64,000 nucleotides of DNA from Fluviibacter sp964498255 (GTDB lineage: Bacteria > Pseudomonadota > Gammaproteobacteria > Burkholderiales > Rhodocyclaceae): the NCBI GenBank assembly GCA_964498255.1, contig CAZCGW010000004.1:1-64000 (forward strand), given 5' to 3'. The position numbers and the translations under genes were made by a program. Below the pieces are notes generated by a model that was not told the DNA's origin, did not search any database, and saw nothing but the letters and a program-made list of their open reading frames with translations. Position 1 is the first letter of the stretch, and every line of letters begins with the position of its first letter. Shown here in pieces: positions 33,735-42,307 of the stretch.

Positions 33735-33998
33735 GTGGCCGATAAGCCCTGGTTTCTGTATCTGCTGGCATGTGCCAATGGCACTTACTATGCAGGTATC
33801 ACAACGGATGTCGACGCCCGGTTTCAGGCGCATCTGCAGGGTAAGGGCGCCCGTTACACGCGGGCGAATCCGCCGTTAGGCATTGTTGCGCAAGCGATGT
33901 ATCCAGACCGATCGTCTGCATCGAAGGCTGAGTGGGCATTAAAGCAACTACCCCGGGATCAGAAGCCCGGATTTTTTAGCGCTACAGATAAACGCTGA
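33735..33998 (+). CDS. GIY-YIG nuclease family protein (UPF0213 type)
   Basis: An 87-residue single-domain GIY-YIG protein starting at GTG 33735. The motif appears as YLLACANGTYYAGITTDV; Arg in DVDARFQAHLQGKGARYTR and Glu in SKAEWALKQL complete the active site. Small UPF0213 proteins of this kind act on nucleic acid ends, with little known in vivo. It follows yaeQ and ends one base from the convergent rmuC. Confidence 0.9.
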   Translation: MADKPWFLYLLACANGTYYAGITTDVDARFQAHLQGKGARYTRANPPLGIVAQAMYPDRSSASKAEWALKQLPRDQKPGFFSATDKR

Positions 33999-33999
33999 G

Positions 34000-35283
34000 C
34001 TATTCCATATCAGCGGCGTCGTTAGCGATTTCTACCATAGGTGCGGGTAGGCTTTTGCTGGGTTTAACGCCAAGTTTTTTGAGCATTTCTGCCTGGCGGA
34101 TCACGTTGCCCCGACCAGTCGATAGCTTGTTGATGGCGCCGTCGTAGTCTTTTTGTGCCTGGTTAAGACGCGTGCCCAGTGATTCCATATCTTCCACAAA
34201 GCCGGCAAGCTTGTCATAAAGTTCAGCACCGCGTTTGGCGATGTCTTGCGCGTTACGCGTCTGAGCTTCCTGTCGCCACAGGTTCGCCACGGTGCGCACA
34301 ACGAAGAGCAGTGTGGATGGGCTCACTAGCAGTACATTCTTGTTCCAGGCATCCATATAGAGCTCGCGATCATGCGTTACGGCCAGCATGAAGGCAGGTT
34401 CGATAGGAACAAACATGAGCACGAAGTCCAGAGACTTGAGGCCGTACAGATCCTGATAGTTTTTATCTGACAATCCTTTGATGTGGCTGCGCACGGCATC
34501 CAGATGGCGTTTTAGTGCGGCATCCCGATGCTTGTCGTCTTCGGCATTGGCGTAATCTTCATAGGCGATGAGAGTTGCTTTGGCATCAATCACCAGATGG
34601 CGATCATCGGGCAAATGCACGACAACGTCTGGCTGTAAGCGGCGGCCGTCTTCCAGAGTATGGCTTTCCTGAACGTCGTATTCTTCGCCTTTGCGTAGGC
34701 CAGAGCTTTCCAATACGCGCTCCAGTACCAGCTCTCCCCAGTTGCCCTGGGTTTTGTTGGAGCCTTTGAGTGCTTTGGTGAGATTATTGGCTTCCTGGCT
34801 CACCGTCTTGTTCAGCTCCATGAGCTGACGCACTTGCTCGGCAAGGGCGCTGCGGTCTTTGCCTTCCTGGACATAGACCTGTTCCACTTTGCCCTGAAAT
34901 TCCTGCAACTTGGTTTTAAGTGGGTCGAGCAGTTGTCCCAGGCTCTGCTGGTTCTGCTCGCTGAAGCGTTTGGATTTTTCTTCCAGAATATCGTTAGCCA
35001 GATTTTTGAACTGGTGTGTGAGTTCTTCGCGAGCGCTTTGTAACAAGGCCAGCTTTTCGTTGCTCTGGTTGCGCTCTTGCGTTAATTGCATGGTGAGTGT
35101 GGCCACCTGGGCATTCAGTGCATTGAGCTGCTGTTCGGACTCCAACAGTCGCCCTTCGACTTGCGGTAAACGCTCTGCCTTGGCTTCGGCGGCAGAGGCA
35201 CGGGCGCGGCCAAGCAACAAGCCGATGGCATAACCGGCAGCGGCGGCCAGAAGAGCGATCGCGATTAAGCTGAGATTGTCCAT
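34000..35283 (-). CDS. rmuC: DNA recombination protein RmuC
   Basis: A 427-residue protein: N-terminal membrane helix (about 4-24), a long coiled coil (about 30-165), then the RmuC nuclease-like domain (KTQGNWGELVLERVLESSGL, VVHLPDDRHLVIDAKATLIAYEDY with the PD-(D/E)XK-like Asp...Asp-x-Lys, and DFVLMFVPIEPAFMLA). RmuC limits inversions between short repeats. AGGA precedes the ATG. It is downstream of the ABC-F gene in a three-gene leftward group. Confidence 0.95.
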   Translation of the reverse strand: MDNLSLIAIALLAAAAGYAIGLLLGRARASAAEAKAERLPQVEGRLLESEQQLNALNAQVATLTMQLTQERNQSNEKLALLQSAREELTHQFKNLANDILEEKSKRFSEQNQQSLGQLLDPLKTKLQEFQGKVEQVYVQEGKDRSALAEQVRQLMELNKTVSQEANNLTKALKGSNKTQGNWGELVLERVLESSGLRKGEEYDVQESHTLEDGRRLQPDVVVHLPDDRHLVIDAKATLIAYEDYANAEDDKHRDAALKRHLDAVRSHIKGLSDKNYQDLYGLKSLDFVLMFVPIEPAFMLAVTHDRELYMDAWNKNVLLVSPSTLLFVVRTVANLWRQEAQTRNAQDIAKRGAELYDKLAGFVEDMESLGTRLNQAQKDYDGAINKLSTGRGNVIRQAEMLKKLGVKPSKSLPAPMVEIANDAADME

Positions 35284-35295
35284 GTTGTGTCCTTA

Positions 35296-37224
35296 TCAGG
35301 CTTTGCAGGCCTCGATATCTTCGGCAAGTGATAACCAGCGTAGCTCGAGTGCGTCGAGCTCTTCCTGTATGACAAGGAGTTTGCGACCTGTTTCGGCAAT
35401 GGCGGCAGGGTCAGTGATGCCGCTGAGTGCGGCTTCATGGTCACCCTTGTTCTTTTGTAAACGCTGGATGTTCTGATCCAGCTTTTCCAGATCGCGTTGT
35501 AAGCCTTTCATGCGGTTGGATACCGGCTTGGCTTTGGGCGCCTCTTTGGCCACGGAAACTTTGGGGGCAGCGGCTTCTTCACGTTGACGCTTGGCTTCAT
35601 CAAGCAGGAACTGCTGGTAATCATCAAGATCGCCATCGAAATCAGAAACGCCGCCACGGGAAACCAGCCAGAAGCTATCGCAGACCGAACGCAGCAGCGC
35701 GCGATCGTGGCTCACCAGCATAACGGTGCCTTCGAATTCGTTGAGCGCCATGGCTAACGCTTCCCGTGTGGCTAGATCCAGGTGGTTGGTTGGTTCATCC
35801 AGCAGCAACAGGTTAGGGCGCTGCCAGACAATCATGGCCAGCACTAGGCGGGCTTTTTCGCCGCCACTCATGGTGCCCACGGGTTGCATGACCTGATCAC
35901 CGCTGAAGTTGAAGGTGCCCAGATAAGTGCGCAGATTCTGCTCGCGCATATCCCGGCCCTGGGTTTTGCCACTGGCAATGGCCGCCTTGGCTAGGCGAAT
36001 CATGTGTTCCATGGGCGTGGCGCTGGCGGTTAATACATCCAGCTCCTGCTGGGCAAAGTAGCCAATTGTGAGGCCGCGACCTTCGGTAAGGGTGCCAGCC
36101 TGTACCGGCAAGGTTTGCGCAATGGTTTTAACCAGGGTTGATTTGCCCTGACCATTAGCACCCAGAATGCCGATGCGCTGACCGGCCAGCACCGAGCGGT
36201 TCACATGTTCAACGATGATCGTGGGTGGTGTACCGGCAGCTGCATCCGCCGGTGGTGGGTAGCCGAAGCTGGCATCCTCCATGGCGAGCATGGGATTAGG
36301 CAGTGCGCCCGGTTCATCAAAGGTAAAGGTAAATTCCGCATCGGCAAGAACCGGCGCGATTTTTTCCATACGCTCCAGGGCCTTAACGCGGCTCTGCGCC
36401 TGTTTGGCTTTGCTGGCCTTGGCCTTGAATCGATTGATGAAAGATTGCAGGTGGGCAATCTTTTCCTGTTGCTTGGCGAAAGATGCCTGCTGAATAGCGA
36501 GCTGTTCGGCGCGCAGATCTTCGAACGCGCTGTAGTTGCCGCCGTAGCGTACGAGTTTGCCGTGATCGATATGGATCGTTACATTAGTAACGGCATCCAG
36601 AAACTCACGGTCGTGACTGATCACAACGAGGGTGCCGGGGTAGCGTTTCAGCCATGCTTCGAGCCAGACCAGGGCATCCAGATCGAGGTGGTTGGTCGGT
36701 TCATCGAGCAGCAATAGATCGGAAGGGCACATCAGTGCCCGTGCCAGCTGCAGGCGCATGCGCCAACCGCCAGAGAAGCTGTTGACCGGTTGATTCAGCT
36801 CGCTGGTTTTGAAACCAAGCCCAAGAATGAGGGCTTGAGCACGTGCCTGGGCGTCGTGCGCGCCGACGTCATTGAGTAAGGCATAGGCATGGCCCATGCG
36901 TTCCCCATCATCACTGGCCTCGGCAGCAGCAACTTCAGCCTCTGCCGCCATTAAGCGGGTATCACCTTCGATAACGAAGCGGGTGGCGCTGTCATCGGTC
37001 TCTGGCATGTCTTGCGCAACCTGGGCCATTTGCCACTGGGTTGGGATGCTGAAGTCACCACGGTCTTCGTGCAGGGTGCCATTCAGCAAAGCAAAAAGCG
37101 TGGATTTGCCAGCACCGTTGCGGCCAACGAGCCCAACACGTTCGCCGGGGTTGATCGTGCAGCTGGCATCATCCAGCAGTACCCGTGCGCCGCGGCGCAG
37201 AGTGATGTTCTTCAGTGTGATCAT
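35296..37224 (-). CDS. ABC-F family ATPase (YheS-like)
   Basis: A 642-residue protein with two ABC nucleotide-binding domains and no membrane segments. Walker A motifs are GRNGAGKSTL (about residues 35-44) and GANGQGKSTLVK; signatures are NSFSGGWRMRLQLARAL and GTMSGGEKARLVLAM; Walker B LLLLDEPTNHLDL occurs twice. The linker with FINRFKAKASKAKQAQSR is the ABC-F P-site tRNA interaction motif. Length and ends fit YheS rather than Uup or EttA. It would act on stalled ribosomes. No Shine-Dalgarno; probably translated by coupling to the lipoprotein gene two bases upstream. Confidence 0.9.
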   Translation of the reverse strand: MITLKNITLRRGARVLLDDASCTINPGERVGLVGRNGAGKSTLFALLNGTLHEDRGDFSIPTQWQMAQVAQDMPETDDSATRFVIEGDTRLMAAEAEVAAAEASDDGERMGHAYALLNDVGAHDAQARAQALILGLGFKTSELNQPVNSFSGGWRMRLQLARALMCPSDLLLLDEPTNHLDLDALVWLEAWLKRYPGTLVVISHDREFLDAVTNVTIHIDHGKLVRYGGNYSAFEDLRAEQLAIQQASFAKQQEKIAHLQSFINRFKAKASKAKQAQSRVKALERMEKIAPVLADAEFTFTFDEPGALPNPMLAMEDASFGYPPPADAAAGTPPTIIVEHVNRSVLAGQRIGILGANGQGKSTLVKTIAQTLPVQAGTLTEGRGLTIGYFAQQELDVLTASATPMEHMIRLAKAAIASGKTQGRDMREQNLRTYLGTFNFSGDQVMQPVGTMSGGEKARLVLAMIVWQRPNLLLLDEPTNHLDLATREALAMALNEFEGTVMLVSHDRALLRSVCDSFWLVSRGGVSDFDGDLDDYQQFLLDEAKRQREEAAAPKVSVAKEAPKAKPVSNRMKGLQRDLEKLDQNIQRLQKNKGDHEAALSGITDPAAIAETGRKLLVIQEELDALELRWLSLAEDIEACKA

Positions 37225-37226
37225 GT

Positions 37227-37493
37227 TCAGTTACAGATAAACGTGGCGCGGCATTGCAGCGGACAGCTCAGGCAGGGTGCCGTGCAGAATTTGTTGCCAC
37301 GTAGCTCTGCATGGAGGCCACGTTTCTTGCAATAGGCTTCGGCATCTTCCTTGACGTCTTCCACGCCGTATCGGCCACTGGGAAAGGCAAAGGTAATGCT
37401 GTCGGGGGTCTGGCTTAGTACCTGTGGGCCAGAACAGGCTGCGAGCAGTAAACAGGCAAGCAGGGTAAAGAGAATCCGGGTGAAACGTTGCAT
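37227..37493 (-). CDS. Small cysteine-rich lipoprotein
   Basis: An 88-residue predicted lipoprotein. The signal MQRFTRILFTLLACLLLAAC ends in a lipobox (LAAC) with lipidated Cys20. The mature part has six more cysteines, four packed as CTAPCLSCPLQC. I do not recognise the family; conserved-looking YCKKRGLHAELRG suggests a known group of small proteobacterial lipoproteins. It ends two bases before the ABC-F start. A different frame over the same DNA (37231-37506) was rejected because it lacks the lipobox pattern. Confidence 0.68.
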   Translation of the reverse strand: MQRFTRILFTLLACLLLAACSGPQVLSQTPDSITFAFPSGRYGVEDVKEDAEAYCKKRGLHAELRGNKFCTAPCLSCPLQCRATFICN

Positions 37494-37579
37494 GAGCGCC
37501 TTGCAAATAAAACCTTAGAATGTCGTAAGCTTAAAGCAATTCACTGATTCATGAACGATCTTGCTCAAAGGAATAAAGG

Positions 37580-38005
37580 ATGATTAAGAAGATAACTATC
37601 GCTCGAACGCTAGTGGCACTAAGTCTTGGCGCTTCGGCAACGGCATTTGCCGGTGCACTGGAAACGAATCTGTCTGGCTGGTTTCTTAAAGGGGAGCGCT
37701 CTGAAATCGCGGTCACTGGGTTAAATAGTGGTGGATTTAATTTTCGTCTTTCCAGTGGGAACATTACGCCGGGTCAGGGTTGTGCCAATGGCCCTGGTGA
37801 TTGCATGACGCTGTGGGGTTGGGCTACGCGTACCGAAATAGCTGATGAGTTTCTTTATGCCAATGAAAACGGTGAGTGCGCGTTCTATTTCCGTAATGAG
37901 CCCAAGGCCATCGTGATTCATGGGCTTAAGGGTACCTGCGGTACGGATGCACAGAATCGCAATGCCTTGAAATCAGTAGATGGCGCGTATACGCCACGTC
38001 AGTAA
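37580..38005 (+). CDS. Unknown secreted protein, 141 residues
   Basis: Not recognised. The first 24 residues form a clear signal peptide ending AFA. The mature protein has four cysteines (two in GQGCANGPGDC, then GECAFYF and GTCGTD), suggesting two disulfides, and a beta-rich, glycine-rich composition. AAAGGA lies at the ribosome-binding position before ATG 37580. It ends one base from the convergent MFS gene. A periplasmic or secreted location is supported; function is not. Confidence 0.72.
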   Translation: MIKKITIARTLVALSLGASATAFAGALETNLSGWFLKGERSEIAVTGLNSGGFNFRLSSGNITPGQGCANGPGDCMTLWGWATRTEIADEFLYANENGECAFYFRNEPKAIVIHGLKGTCGTDAQNRNALKSVDGAYTPRQ

Positions 38006-38006
38006 T

Positions 38007-39206
38007 TTAGCGGGCGGTTTTTTCCATGCGGCTGAGGTACAGTCCGATGGCAAAGACCAGCCCAACACAGAGCATTAGGCCGATGACCATGCCTGGCCAG
38101 TGGTAGTTTGTCCAGAGTGGGCCGGAGGTGCTGCCAAGAAAGCTGCTGCCTAGGTAGTAGCTCGACAGATAAAGAGCGGAAACCAGCCCTCGGCGTTCAC
38201 CAGCGCGAAAGCCTACCCAGCCGCTGGCAATGGCATGTGTGGCGAAGTAACCAAAGGTAAACAGTGCCAGGCCGAAGATGATGATCGTTAGTTGGCTATT
38301 GAGCGTGGCTAATACCCCAATAGCCATCAGGCTAATCATACCCAGCATGATTTTGCCACGACCATATTGATCAACCAGATGCCCGGCTAATGCAGATGAA
38401 GCGCTGCCCAGTGCGTACAGTAAGAATACGGTGCCAATCGCGGCTGGGCCCAGGTTATAGGGCGCTTCGCTGAGCCGAAAGCCCAGATAGTTATAGATGC
38501 TGACAAAGGCACCCATAATCAGGAAGGCTGTGCTGAAAAGCCATGGCAGGCCGGGGTCGGCATAGATACGGCGCACATCGATCCACAAGGCTCCGGGCGC
38601 CAGCGAGCGTGTTTTGAAATGCCGAGCCTGCGGCAGCAGTCGCCAAAATAAAACGGTACAGATGATGCCCACTAAAGCGAGTGCAGCGAGCCCATAGTGC
38701 CAGCTGCTGTATTGCGTGACAACGGCAGAGAGAAACCGGCCAAACATGCCGCCTAGTGCGTTGCCTGCGATATACATTCCCATCACTTTGCCACGAGAGG
38801 CTGGGCTAATTTCTTCTCCCAGGTAAGCCATGGCGGCGGCCGGCAGGGCGGCGATACAGGCGCCAACGCCCGCTCTGGAGAGTACGAGCCATTCAAAGCT
38901 TGGGGCAAAGGCGGAGGCCCAGGAAAATATTGTGGCGCCAAGGAGCGCAGCCTTCATCAGGGGTGCACGGCCAAATTTATCGGACAACATGCTTAATGGA
39001 ATGAGCAGAAACGCCAGTGTGAACGTGCCAGCAGAAACCGTCAGGCTCGCTAAGGTTGGCGAAATACCAAAGGCCTCTGTAAATTCCGGTAACAGGGGCT
39101 GCGTGCCATAGAGTAAGGTAAAGCAGGCAAATCCGCCGAGGATTAGCGCCCAGTTGGCGCGGCGAAATTCCGGGGTGCCTGATTGAAGTTCGGTGGTCTG
39201 GCTCAT
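38007..39206 (-). CDS. MFS transporter (YnfM/arabinose-efflux type)
   Basis: A 399-residue twelve-helix major facilitator protein. FACFTLLYGTQPLLPEFTEAFGIS in helix 1 and the MLSDKFGRAPLMKAALL loop 2-3 motif (variant of DRxGRR) place it with YnfM-like carriers. ATG 39206 gives the usual short N-terminus; an upstream start would add 11 odd residues. It is divergent from the EamA gene with only 39 bases between. Substrate unknown. Confidence 0.87.
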   Translation of the reverse strand: MSQTTELQSGTPEFRRANWALILGGFACFTLLYGTQPLLPEFTEAFGISPTLASLTVSAGTFTLAFLLIPLSMLSDKFGRAPLMKAALLGATIFSWASAFAPSFEWLVLSRAGVGACIAALPAAAMAYLGEEISPASRGKVMGMYIAGNALGGMFGRFLSAVVTQYSSWHYGLAALALVGIICTVLFWRLLPQARHFKTRSLAPGALWIDVRRIYADPGLPWLFSTAFLIMGAFVSIYNYLGFRLSEAPYNLGPAAIGTVFLLYALGSASSALAGHLVDQYGRGKIMLGMISLMAIGVLATLNSQLTIIIFGLALFTFGYFATHAIASGWVGFRAGERRGLVSALYLSSYYLGSSFLGSTSGPLWTNYHWPGMVIGLMLCVGLVFAIGLYLSRMEKTAR

Positions 39207-39245
39207 GTAGGTGCTCAGTTGGATTAAGCAGGATACCATTCGCCT

Positions 39246-40103
39246 ATGGTTCGTTTTTACCCTGCGCTATTCGTTTTTCTCTGGAGCACCGGTTTTATTG
39301 GTGCAAAGTACGGCTTGCCCTACGCTGAGCCGTTGAGTTTTTTGTTGATCAGATATGCCCTAGTCGTGATGCTGATGACGTTGGCGGCGTGGGTCACCCG
39401 GGCGCGTTGGCCGGCAGATCTGCGGGCGTACATTCACTTAGCCATTGCCGGTTGCCTGATTCACGGGGTGTACCTGGGCGGTGTCTTTATATCTATTAGC
39501 CAGGGTTTGCCCGCGGGTATTGTTAGCCTGATTGTGGGATTGCAACCATTGCTGACGGCGATGCTGGCCACGCTGATTCTGGGTGAGGCGGTGTGCGGTA
39601 GACAATGGCTGGGGCTAGTGCTGGGGATTGTTGGCACAGGAATGGTGTTGTCCGGGCGCATCGATGGACAATTCAGTTTGACGGAACTGGCGCCGGTGCT
39701 TCCTGCGATGGGTGCGCTATTAGGCATTACGCTGGGTACTTTGTATCAGAAACGCTTTTGCCCACATTTCGACTGGCGTACGGGAGCTGTTGTGCAGTTT
39801 CTCGCAGCCGCTGTACTAACCCTGCCGATTGCCTATAGCTTTGAAAGCTTCCGCGTGGACTTTAGCGGTGAGTTTGTCTTCGCGCTCGGTTGGCTGGTGC
39901 TGGTCCTGTCACTGGGCGCAATTAGTCTGCTCAATTATCTAATCCGCTCGGGCAGTGCGGTTAATGTCGCCAGCCTCTTTTATCTGGTGCCGCCGGTAAC
40001 CGCTTTGATTGCGTGGGCACTATTCGGTGAAACGCTGTCGCTGATCAGTCTCCTTGGCTTGCTGGTAGCGGTTACCGGCGTCGCTCTGGTTCGAAAGGGC
40101 TGA
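39246..40103 (+). CDS. EamA/DMT family transporter
   Basis: A 285-residue ten-helix drug/metabolite transporter. Two EamA repeats are visible, first from FVFLWSTGFIGAKYGLPYAEPLSFLLIRY, and the second ending LLGLLVAVTGVALVRKG. Repeat ends carry the ALFGETLS-type helix 9 turn. Family members export amino acids or metabolites. Divergent from the MFS gene; the DUF2237 gene follows after 52 bases. Confidence 0.88.
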   Translation: MVRFYPALFVFLWSTGFIGAKYGLPYAEPLSFLLIRYALVVMLMTLAAWVTRARWPADLRAYIHLAIAGCLIHGVYLGGVFISISQGLPAGIVSLIVGLQPLLTAMLATLILGEAVCGRQWLGLVLGIVGTGMVLSGRIDGQFSLTELAPVLPAMGALLGITLGTLYQKRFCPHFDWRTGAVVQFLAAAVLTLPIAYSFESFRVDFSGEFVFALGWLVLVLSLGAISLLNYLIRSGSAVNVASLFYLVPPVTALIAWALFGETLSLISLLGLLVAVTGVALVRKG

Positions 40104-40155
40104 GCGAATTTGTTTAGATTTAAAATAAGCCAACGATTTTTGAGGGTTCACTGAA

Positions 40156-40536
40156 ATGCCAGATCGTAATGTCTTTGGAGAGCCGCTGGTTCCCTGTTCT
40201 TTTGATCCTGTTACCGGATTTTTGCGGGATGGGTGTTGCAGAACGGAGAATTCAGACGTGGGGGCGCACATTGTGTGTGCCGTGATGACGGAGGCCTTTC
40301 TTGAGTTTAGCTTTCAACAAGGTAATGATCTCAGTACACCACGACCACAATGGCAATTCCCCGGATTGGCGGCAGGAGATCAGTGGTGCTTGTGCTTAAG
40401 TCGCTGGATAGAAGCCCATGCGGCCGGCTGTGCGCCGCATGTGGTCTTAGAAAGCACCCACCTCAATGTCCTTGATCATGTGTCATTAGACGTGTTGAAA
40501 CAATATGACCATCGCCCGAACGGGATTGCGGGGTAA
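40156..40536 (+). CDS. DUF2237 family protein
   Basis: A 126-residue protein of the DUF2237 (COG3651) family: NVFGEPLVPCSFDPVTGFLRDGCC, then HIVCAVMTEAFLEFS, GDQWCLCLSRW and the C-terminal APHVVLESTHLNVL. Cysteine and histidine positions are those of the family. Function is unknown; relatives are often annotated as inorganic-pyrophosphatase-like or simply uncharacterised. A weak GAGG site precedes the ATG. Confidence 0.85.
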   Translation: MPDRNVFGEPLVPCSFDPVTGFLRDGCCRTENSDVGAHIVCAVMTEAFLEFSFQQGNDLSTPRPQWQFPGLAAGDQWCLCLSRWIEAHAAGCAPHVVLESTHLNVLDHVSLDVLKQYDHRPNGIAG

Positions 40537-40593
40537 AATATGACAAGAGAATTAAATCCATAAATTAAAACGCATTTTTTATCGGGGACGTTC

Positions 40594-41139
40594 ATGTCTA
40601 CTTTTAATAACGATGCCTTTGTTGCCGCCCAGAAAACTGCTGTGGATACCCTGTTATCCGTGGTCAATACCGCGTTGGCTTCAGCAGAACGGGTTGCTGC
40701 GTTGAATCTGCATGCCACACGAGAAGCATTTGAAGACATGGCCAGCAATGGCAAAGCGGTGCTTTCTGTAAAGTCGCCACAGGAGGCGATGGCATTGCCG
40801 GCTAATCTGGCTCAGCCGCATATCGAGAAGGGCGTTGCTTACACGCGCAGCGTGTATGAAATTACGTCGGCGGCACGGGAAGATGCAACAGCCATTGTTG
40901 AAGGTAAATTCGAAGAGTTTAAGCAGAGCATGGCTACGTTGGCGGATAAAATTGCCTCGACCGCGCCGGTAGGCTCAGAGGTTGCCATTGCGACACTTAA
41001 ATCAGCAGTTGACGCAGCGAATCAGGCCTTCGAGCGTTTTAATGACTCGATGAATCAGGTGAAAGAGCTCACGGAAAATAATGTCGCGCTAGTTGGTAAT
41101 GCAACAGTTAATGCGGTGCCTAAGTCCAAGCGCAGCTAA
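40594..41139 (+). CDS. phaP: Phasin family protein
   Basis: A 181-residue, all-helical, cysteine-free protein with the phasin-2 pattern: FVAAQKTAVDTLLSVVNTAL, ERVAALNLHATREAFEDM, and FERFNDSMNQVKELTENNVALV. Phasins coat polyhydroxyalkanoate granules and control their size. GGGGA precedes the start. It stands alone, closed by a strong terminator. Its presence suggests the organism stores PHA, though no synthase gene is in the window. Confidence 0.86.
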   Translation: MSTFNNDAFVAAQKTAVDTLLSVVNTALASAERVAALNLHATREAFEDMASNGKAVLSVKSPQEAMALPANLAQPHIEKGVAYTRSVYEITSAAREDATAIVEGKFEEFKQSMATLADKIASTAPVGSEVAIATLKSAVDAANQAFERFNDSMNQVKELTENNVALVGNATVNAVPKSKRS

Positions 41140-41160
41140 ATCGTTTTTGATTCGTATATA

Positions 41161-41193
41161 AAAGATCAGGCCCCATCGGGGCCTGATCTTTTT
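41161..41193. terminator. Bidirectional terminator between phasin gene and cysK
   Basis: A perfect fourteen-base stem, left arm AAAGATCAGGCCCC, with three-base loop ATC and a T-run on the plus side. On the minus strand the T-run is shorter. It serves the convergent phasin and cysK genes. Confidence 0.92.
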
Positions 41194-41209
41194 GAAGTGC
41201 GCGCAGCAG

Positions 41210-42142
41210 TTAATCAGCCAGTCCGGCAAAGAGTGCAGTACTCAAATAACGCTCGCCAAAGGATGGAATGATCACGACGATGCGTTTGCCAGCGTTTTCA
41301 GGACGTTTGGCAACTTCGAGCGCAGCCCAGAGGGCAGCACCGGAAGAGATACCGACTAGCAGACCTTCTTCTTTGGCCGCACGTTTCGCGGTTTCAAAGG
41401 CATCGTCATTTTTAACACGGATCACTTCGTCGTAAACCGCCGTATTCAGTACCCGTGGAATAAACCCGGCACCAATGCCCTGGATTGGGTGGGGACCCTT
41501 TGCACCACCGGAGAGTACCGGCGAGGCATCCGGTTCGACGGCGATGACCTTGAAATTAGGGTTTTTCTTTTTAAGTACCTCGCCCACACCGGTGATGGTG
41601 CCACCCGTGCCGACGCCTGAGATCAGGATGTCTACCTGACCATCGGTATCACGCCAGATTTCTTCGGCAGTGGTGTTGCGGTGGATTTCCGGGTTGGCCG
41701 GGTTTTCGAATTGCTGGAGGATCAGGTAGTTCGGGTTGGCCGCGGCCAGATCTTCAGCTTTCTTGATCGCGCCACCCATACCCTCAGGGCCCGGCGTCAG
41801 AATCAACTCGGCGCCATAGGCACGGAGCAGGGCGCGACGTTCTTTAGACATGGTTTCCGGCATGGTCAGAATCAGTTTATAACCGCGGGCTGCCGCCACG
41901 AAGGCGAGCGCGATACCCGTGTTGCCGCTGGTCGGTTCCACAATCACGGTATCTGGCTTGATCAGGCCGGCCTTTTCAGCGGCATCGATCATCGAAACAC
42001 CAATACGATCTTTAACGCTGTGCGAGGGATTAAAGTATTCGAGCTTGGCAACCACTTCAGCTTTAGCAGCTTGAGCCAAACGATTGATGCGTACCAGCGG
42101 GGTGTTGCCGATTAAAGCGGTGACGTCTTTTGCGATAGCCAT
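41210..42142 (-). CDS. cysK: Cysteine synthase A (O-acetylserine sulfhydrylase)
   Basis: A 310-residue PLP enzyme. PLP Lys44 is in NPSHSVKDRIG; TSGNTGIALAF is the substrate-binding loop, GVGTGGTITGVG the phosphate site and GISSGAALWAA closes the active site. These are CysK rather than CysM features. It makes cysteine from O-acetylserine and sulfide. ATG 42142 with AGG upstream is chosen; homology starts there. A 165-base divergent region separates it from glmS and contains a 12-base palindrome. Confidence 0.95.
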   Translation of the reverse strand: MAIAKDVTALIGNTPLVRINRLAQAAKAEVVAKLEYFNPSHSVKDRIGVSMIDAAEKAGLIKPDTVIVEPTSGNTGIALAFVAAARGYKLILTMPETMSKERRALLRAYGAELILTPGPEGMGGAIKKAEDLAAANPNYLILQQFENPANPEIHRNTTAEEIWRDTDGQVDILISGVGTGGTITGVGEVLKKKNPNFKVIAVEPDASPVLSGGAKGPHPIQGIGAGFIPRVLNTAVYDEVIRVKNDDAFETAKRAAKEEGLLVGISSGAALWAALEVAKRPENAGKRIVVIIPSFGERYLSTALFAGLAD

Positions 42143-42215
42143 GAAAAACCTCATAGATTCGGAGTGAATGGGCTGATTATCCGTAAAGAGTGGCTTTGCG
42201 ACTAGACATGTTTTG

Positions 42216-42227
42216 CATAAGCTTATG
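42216..42227. promoter_or_regulatory. 12-bp palindrome between cysK and glmS
   Basis: CATAAGCTTATG is a perfect palindrome about 74 bases upstream of the cysK start. Its place would suit an activator site, for example a LysR-type regulator such as CysB, but the match is not specific. Confidence 0.3.
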
Positions 42228-42268
42228 ACAGGCGAAGCGAAATTGGGTTTTGCGAGGTAGGGGAGCGG

Positions 42269-42274
42269 TATAAT
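42269..42274 (+). promoter_or_regulatory. Probable glmS -10 element
   Basis: TATAAT, 33 bases before the glmS ATG. No good -35 is seen at 17 bases. An AT-rich palindrome (ATAAAT-A-ATTTAT, 42278-42290) covers the likely start point. Confidence 0.5.
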
Positions 42275-42307
42275 TGGATAAATAATTTATGACTTCGGGG
42301 TTGTTCC

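Noticed and set aside
37231..37506. 91-residue frame overlapping the small lipoprotein gene
   Set aside because: The alternative frame (37227-37493) has a perfect lipobox; this one shows no domain or signal sequence.
42143..42307. glmS ribozyme/riboswitch
   Set aside because: The leader after the likely -10 is only about 25 bases and the ribozyme is a Gram-positive feature.
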